From a virus, in IMG/VR virus record IMGVR_UViG_3300017786_000017, positions 1 through 46,532 of that record: a DNA stretch of 46,532 nt. The stretch is one strand, 5' to 3'. The translations under genes and the position numbers were made by a program. The notes below the pieces were generated by a model, which was given only the letters and a program-made list of their open reading frames with translations, did no database searches and was not told the origin of the DNA. This document shows positions 43,669-46,532 of the stretch, one piece after another (the stretch's first letter is position 1; the number at the start of each line of letters is the position of its first letter).

Positions 43669-44966
43669 TATATTGTTTTACTTACTTGTGATAGTAAAGA
43701 TGGAAGTTCATTTTTAATATCTTTTAAATTATCTCTAACAATAGGAGCTATTACTGAGATTGTAGGGTGGGGCCCTATTTCCATTTGGCCTGTTATTCCT
43801 ATTTTTGCAAAAGTTGCTTGATCTAAAGTATCACATAGTGATATAAGATTTGAAAGTAAAACATCAAAACGTGCCATAAAAGCATCCCCTTTTACTAAAG
43901 ATTGATTAGCAGAACTGTTTCCTAATCTTACAAAATTACCCACTAAAGAAACATCTTTAATTGCTGTTAAACCTATATTCATTTGAGAAGATAAAGATAT
44001 ATCTTTTTGACTACTCATTAATACACTGTCAGTAGAGGCATTAAACACTAATCTCCCACTGCTTAAGAGGATTTGGTTTGATGTATACAATCTTGGTCTT
44101 AGTGGGGGGGTCCTAAAAGCAGAATAATTTTCTGAAGATGTAACTATAGGTATTTTTTGGTTTGAAGTAAGATAAATAGAAGATTTATCATTATTTATAT
44201 TTTCTGTTGTGGGTAACCATCCTTCTTCGTCTGTATTATCTGGTTGGCCATTTTTTATTATAGTAATAGGATTACCATTTTCTCCTACATCACTCCAATT
44301 ATTTTTATATGTTGAAGTGGTTTTTGAAGTATTACCTAATCTAATAGAATTTCCAAATCTTCCCTCTACAATTACATCACCTGCAAATGGTAAAATTGAT
44401 TTTATATTGGTTTGTTCTACAAATGTACCTCCACTTTCTCCGTTTAAACTAATATCTGTATCCCCATCAGTTACTCGTCTTACTAAACCCCCTTCTATTT
44501 GTTGATAATCATGGTTTTCTGAAGGTTTTTGATCACCTTGATTTGGATTTGGGTAAGCATTATGATGAGGATGATTCCAAAGAGCAACAGTATTTACATA
44601 ATATAAACGTTCAGCATTATCATTTTCACCTATTCTAGTACTAGGTAGGTCTATAATGTATACTATTTCATTTTCTAAAGGATATTGTTTTTGGTTTGAG
44701 AGTAAAGGATAAGCAATTTTAAAACTTTGTTTTTGTCTATTAACGGCTGTTTCAATATATTCAAACTTTACAGCCCCTAAAGAATTCCATCCTTGCAAAT
44801 TTTGAAACAGTTCTGAGGTTTCATCTAGTACTATATCTAAAACTCTAGCGGGTTTTAAACTTTTTGTATAAGAGCGTATTAGGTTTAAAACCTGTTCTTC
44901 GGTTAAACCTTGATTAGCAGCAATGTTTACTGCACTATCCCATCCATATTGATTATCATATGGCAT
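43668..44966 (-). CDS. Baseplate hub/spike-like protein (gp5-like, without a visible lysozyme domain)
   Basis: A 432-aa protein. The N-terminal half resembles the OB-fold of gp5-type hub proteins in T4-like phages (FEYIETAVNRQKQSFKIAYPLL, ENEIVYIIDLPST), and GDVIVEGRFGNSIRLG (about 196-211) is a strand pair conserved in such proteins. After it comes a Ser/Asn-rich beta part (ISLSSQMNIGLTAIKDVSLVG), which could be part of a needle. Unlike T4 gp5, no lysozyme-type catalytic segment (E-x8-D-x5-T) is visible, so cell-wall digestion may be done elsewhere. It is coupled by a TAATG overlap to the gene on each side. The assignment is by motif and place in the operon. Confidence 0.6.
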   Translation of the reverse strand: MPYDNQYGWDSAVNIAANQGLTEEQVLNLIRSYTKSLKPARVLDIVLDETSELFQNLQGWNSLGAVKFEYIETAVNRQKQSFKIAYPLLSNQKQYPLENEIVYIIDLPSTRIGENDNAERLYYVNTVALWNHPHHNAYPNPNQGDQKPSENHDYQQIEGGLVRRVTDGDTDISLNGESGGTFVEQTNIKSILPFAGDVIVEGRFGNSIRLGNTSKTTSTYKNNWSDVGENGNPITIIKNGQPDNTDEEGWLPTTENINNDKSSIYLTSNQKIPIVTSSENYSAFRTPPLRPRLYTSNQILLSSGRLVFNASTDSVLMSSQKDISLSSQMNIGLTAIKDVSLVGNFVRLGNSSANQSLVKGDAFMARFDVLLSNLISLCDTLDQATFAKIGITGQMEIGPHPTISVIAPIVRDNLKDIKNELPSLLSQVSKTI

Positions 44967-45313
44967 TACTCTTTATCTTCTTTGGGGGGTGTTAGTTTTT
45001 CTAATTCTTCTAATAATTGTTCTTTTTCTTCATCTGTAAGCATTACACTATCATCTGAAGTTGATGAATTTAAAGCACGTTGAGCTATAGTAGCCATTTT
45101 TACTAATACCTCATCATTTTTTACCCCAATTTCTAAATAATCTTTTATTAAAGGGACAATTAAAGTGGCATCCCCTATATCTGCAATTAAGGGTTTTAAT
45201 TCTGCAATTAAACCTGAGATTTGGGTTTCTTTTTTCTTCTGATTATCGTATATTTCTTTTAAAATATCAGAAAACTTTTTCTTTCCAAATATATTTGAAT
45301 CTAAAGTACTCAT
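44966..45313 (-). CDS. Small acidic helical protein (115 aa)
   Basis: A 115-aa acidic protein made mostly of helices: KKKFSDILKEIYDNQKKKETQ (about 11-31), LIAELKPLIADIGDATLIVPL and a C-terminal TDEEKEQLLEELEKLTPP stretch. No known domain is recognised. It overlaps the hub-like gene by 1 base (TAATG), and an exact late element lies 13 bases upstream of its start, making it the first gene of the tail/baseplate transcript. A scaffolding, chaperone or regulatory role would fit a leader gene in a structural operon, but nothing in the sequence settles this. Confidence 0.6.
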   Translation of the reverse strand: MSTLDSNIFGKKKFSDILKEIYDNQKKKETQISGLIAELKPLIADIGDATLIVPLIKDYLEIGVKNDEVLVKMATIAQRALNSSTSDDSVMLTDEEKEQLLEELEKLTPPKEDKE

Positions 45314-45326
45314 AATATAATTTTGA

Positions 45327-45336
45327 TTATAAATAT
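45327..45336 (-). promoter_or_regulatory. Late-promoter-like element at the head of the baseplate operon
   Basis: An exact ATATTTATAA on the coding strand, 13 bases upstream of the start at 45313. It lies just after the end of the gp55-like sigma gene, separating the regulator from the structural genes it probably controls. Confidence 0.5.
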
Positions 45337-45342
45337 AAAGAT

Positions 45343-46050
45343 TTAGAATTTTACATATCCGGTTTCTAAATAATGTATATAGTTAGATTTAAATATTTTA
45401 TGTAATTGATCAGCTATCTTAGTAATTTTTGGTGTTTTTACATCTATCATTTCACGAATATAAATGTAAAGGGCTTTTTTATTAAATATATCTAGACTTT
45501 CTCTTTTTCTAAATAATTCAAGTATGGCATCGGCCACAGCTGCATCGTTACCTTTGGGAAACAACTCAAATAAATTTTCAGATACATGATCCACAAATAC
45601 ATCCATGTATTTATCTAAATCACTTTTAACGTTTTCTTCACCCATACTATAGGTGTGAGTTGAATTGTCACCATTTAAAACATCAACCTCAACTTTTTTG
45701 ATTTTTTTATTATAGTTTTTGGTATTATATAAGATTAACCAACGTTTAACTATAGTTCCAAAATACGAATATGCCTTTGCTCCTCTAGTTGGGTCAAATA
45801 AATGCATTTTAGATAATAAAAATGTAATTATTTCATGTTGCAAATGTTCTAAATTTGTAACTTCTGTATGGTAAAATTTAAATGTGTGGATTATATTTTG
45901 AGTAAGTTTAAAGAAAGGGTAATGTATTTCTTCTTGATATATCTTACTTCTAACTTCAGAATCAGGTTCATTGTTATATCTAACAATAGCTAATTCTGTA
46001 TCATGGGTAAAGTAGTTTTTACTCTTTTTTCTTCGTTTTCTTGGGGCCAT
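45343..46050 (-). CDS. Late-transcription sigma factor (T4 gp55-like)
   Basis: A 235-aa protein with a sigma-region-2 core: FFKLTQNIIHTFKFYHTEVT, then LQHEIITFLLSKMHLFDPTRGAKAYSYFGTIVKRWLI (about 71-106), where FDP-x-RG-x-KAYSYF is the gp55/sigma signature that binds core polymerase and opens the -10 region. A basic N-terminal tail (APRKRRKKSKNY) and a C-terminal helical part (KALYIYIREMIDVKTPKITKIADQL) follow. T4 gp55 (185 aa) recognises TATAAATA-type late promoters with the sliding clamp and co-activator gp33. This one is longer. Its recognition site here is probably the recurrent ATATTTATAA element. It is 2 bases from the membrane protein gene upstream. Confidence 0.8.
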   Translation of the reverse strand: MAPRKRRKKSKNYFTHDTELAIVRYNNEPDSEVRSKIYQEEIHYPFFKLTQNIIHTFKFYHTEVTNLEHLQHEIITFLLSKMHLFDPTRGAKAYSYFGTIVKRWLILYNTKNYNKKIKKVEVDVLNGDNSTHTYSMGEENVKSDLDKYMDVFVDHVSENLFELFPKGNDAAVADAILELFRKRESLDIFNKKALYIYIREMIDVKTPKITKIADQLHKIFKSNYIHYLETGYVKF

Positions 46051-46052
46051 TA

Positions 46053-46331
46053 TTATTGGTCGATTTTAAACCGTGAAAGATCATTTTGTATTATTTTTAC
46101 TTCGTTAAAAAACCAACCTATTTCATCATCACCTTGAAATGTTCCTTTTTCGTCTATTTCTTCTAAACGTTTTTGGGATTTGTCTATCTGTGAAGATATG
46201 TTTTTGATAAAATTATTTTGTGAAACAATGATATCCTCTGCTTTCTCATTCTTTCTTAAAAGGTTAAAAGTCGTATATCCTAAGATAACGACTAACACCC
46301 CCAATATTCCTATTATAATTTCTAGTATCAT
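46053..46331 (-). CDS. Small membrane-anchored coiled-coil protein (92 aa)
   Basis: A 92-aa protein with an N-terminal hydrophobic segment (ILEIIIGILGVLVVILGYTT, residues 2-21), then a basic stop-transfer (NLLRKNEK) and a long helical part (IIVSQNNFIKNISSQIDKSQKRLEEID) that looks like a coiled coil. The end is acidic then aromatic (DDEIGWFFNEVKII). It resembles small phage or host inner-membrane proteins; a role in lysis control or membrane anchoring is possible but not shown. It overlaps the stop of the preceding partial gene by 4 bases and lies 2 bases from the sigma gene, so all three are probably co-transcribed. Confidence 0.65.
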   Translation of the reverse strand: MILEIIIGILGVLVVILGYTTFNLLRKNEKAEDIIVSQNNFIKNISSQIDKSQKRLEEIDEKGTFQGDDEIGWFFNEVKIIQNDLSRFKIDQ

Positions 46332-46532
46332 AAACTATCTAACATATTCTTTAATCCTGGGCTTGCTATAGTATTAAGTGCCTTTGATTTTGAACTAGTT
46401 TTCTTGTTCAATGTATAATTTTTCTTTTGGGGCTCCACGCTATCTTCCCCTTTTAGTTTAGGTAACCATTCTCTTTCAAATTCTATACGAGCAGACATTA
46501 AATCTGCCTGATGTAAAATAAATGGAAGGCAG
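46328..46532 (-). CDS. C-terminal end of a partial gene, possible HD-domain hydrolase
   Basis: The last 68 residues of a gene that continues beyond the right edge. The visible part starts CLPFILHQADLMSARIEFERE, which resembles the C-terminal helix of phage HD-domain phosphohydrolases (where a -LLHxADxx-A motif supplies a metal-binding Asp). The rest is a basic, low-complexity tail (KKNYTLNKKTSSKSK) ending NMLDSL. The stop overlaps the start of the small membrane protein gene by 4 bases (ATGA), which supports this frame. The identity is tentative because the catalytic HD pair would be outside the window. Confidence 0.5.
   Translation of the reverse strand, partial: CLPFILHQADLMSARIEFEREWLPKLKGEDSVEPQKKNYTLNKKTSSKSKALNTIASPGLKNMLDSL

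Noticed and set aside
2749-45336. Plus-strand TATAAATA copies as T4 late promoters driving rightward transcripts
   Set aside because: All supported genes lie on the minus strand and the copies are spaced relative to minus-strand starts, so rightward use is unlikely.

Overview
The window is 46.5 kb of AT-rich DNA (very roughly 30% GC) from a tailed phage of the T4 superfamily (myovirus type). About 40 genes are packed almost without gaps, all on the minus strand, and many are joined by ATGA or TAATG stop/start overlaps. No gene-free stretch reaches 300 bases; the longest gap is about 85 bases (15348-15432). The T4-type assignment rests on a gp6-like and a gp25-like baseplate wedge protein side by side (39722-41982), a gp5-like hub/spike protein (43668-44966), a gp55-like late sigma factor (45343-46050) and a gp61-like primase (1299-2228). 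The host is probably a marine or aquatic Bacteroidota: most starts lack a Shine-Dalgarno sequence, and one virion protein carries a module resembling the SprB repeat of Bacteroidota adhesins. The host assignment is inference.

Layout in transcription order (right to left). 46532-44966: the end of a possible HD-domain protein, a small membrane protein, the late sigma factor and a small helical protein. 44966-27496: baseplate and tail structural genes, including a 1894-aa protein with a tail-protein-I-like core and an embedded concanavalin-A/LamG-like domain. 27489-22627: three consecutive stalked proteins, each with a small N-terminal domain, a Thr-Pro stalk and a different head (SprB-like, delta-60 beta-propeller, vWA). 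22608-8651: tail-fibre and adhesin genes, including two large proteins rich in YadA-like or GGG beta-solenoid repeats; the 1582-aa fibre ends in a Peptidase_S74-type chaperone and is very rich in cysteine. 8647-7074: small proteins and a nucleotidyltransferase fused to a DUF6884-like domain. 7027-2762: a tight seven-gene cassette for sulfated glycan chemistry (GT9-like glycosyltransferase, two PAPS sulfotransferases, GT-A glycosyltransferase, APS kinase, HxGH nucleotidyltransferase, DUF2061 membrane protein). 2729-1: DNA metabolism (GIY-YIG nuclease, primase, PD-(D/E)XK nuclease), a small unknown protein and the start of a YqiA-like esterase.

A conserved 10-base element reading ATATTTATAA on the coding strand lies 4-19 bases upstream of the first gene of most transcription groups (nine exact copies, plus one near-copy inside a coding end). 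It is the best candidate for the promoter used by the late sigma factor. It divides the window into units, and one unit (7388 to 2762) would contain the whole sulfation/glycosylation cassette.

The most interesting systems are the PAPS/sulfotransferase/glycosyltransferase cassette beside the fibre genes, the set of stalked proteins with different heads, and the cysteine-rich beta-solenoid fibres. All functional statements are from reading sequence motifs; no database search was run.
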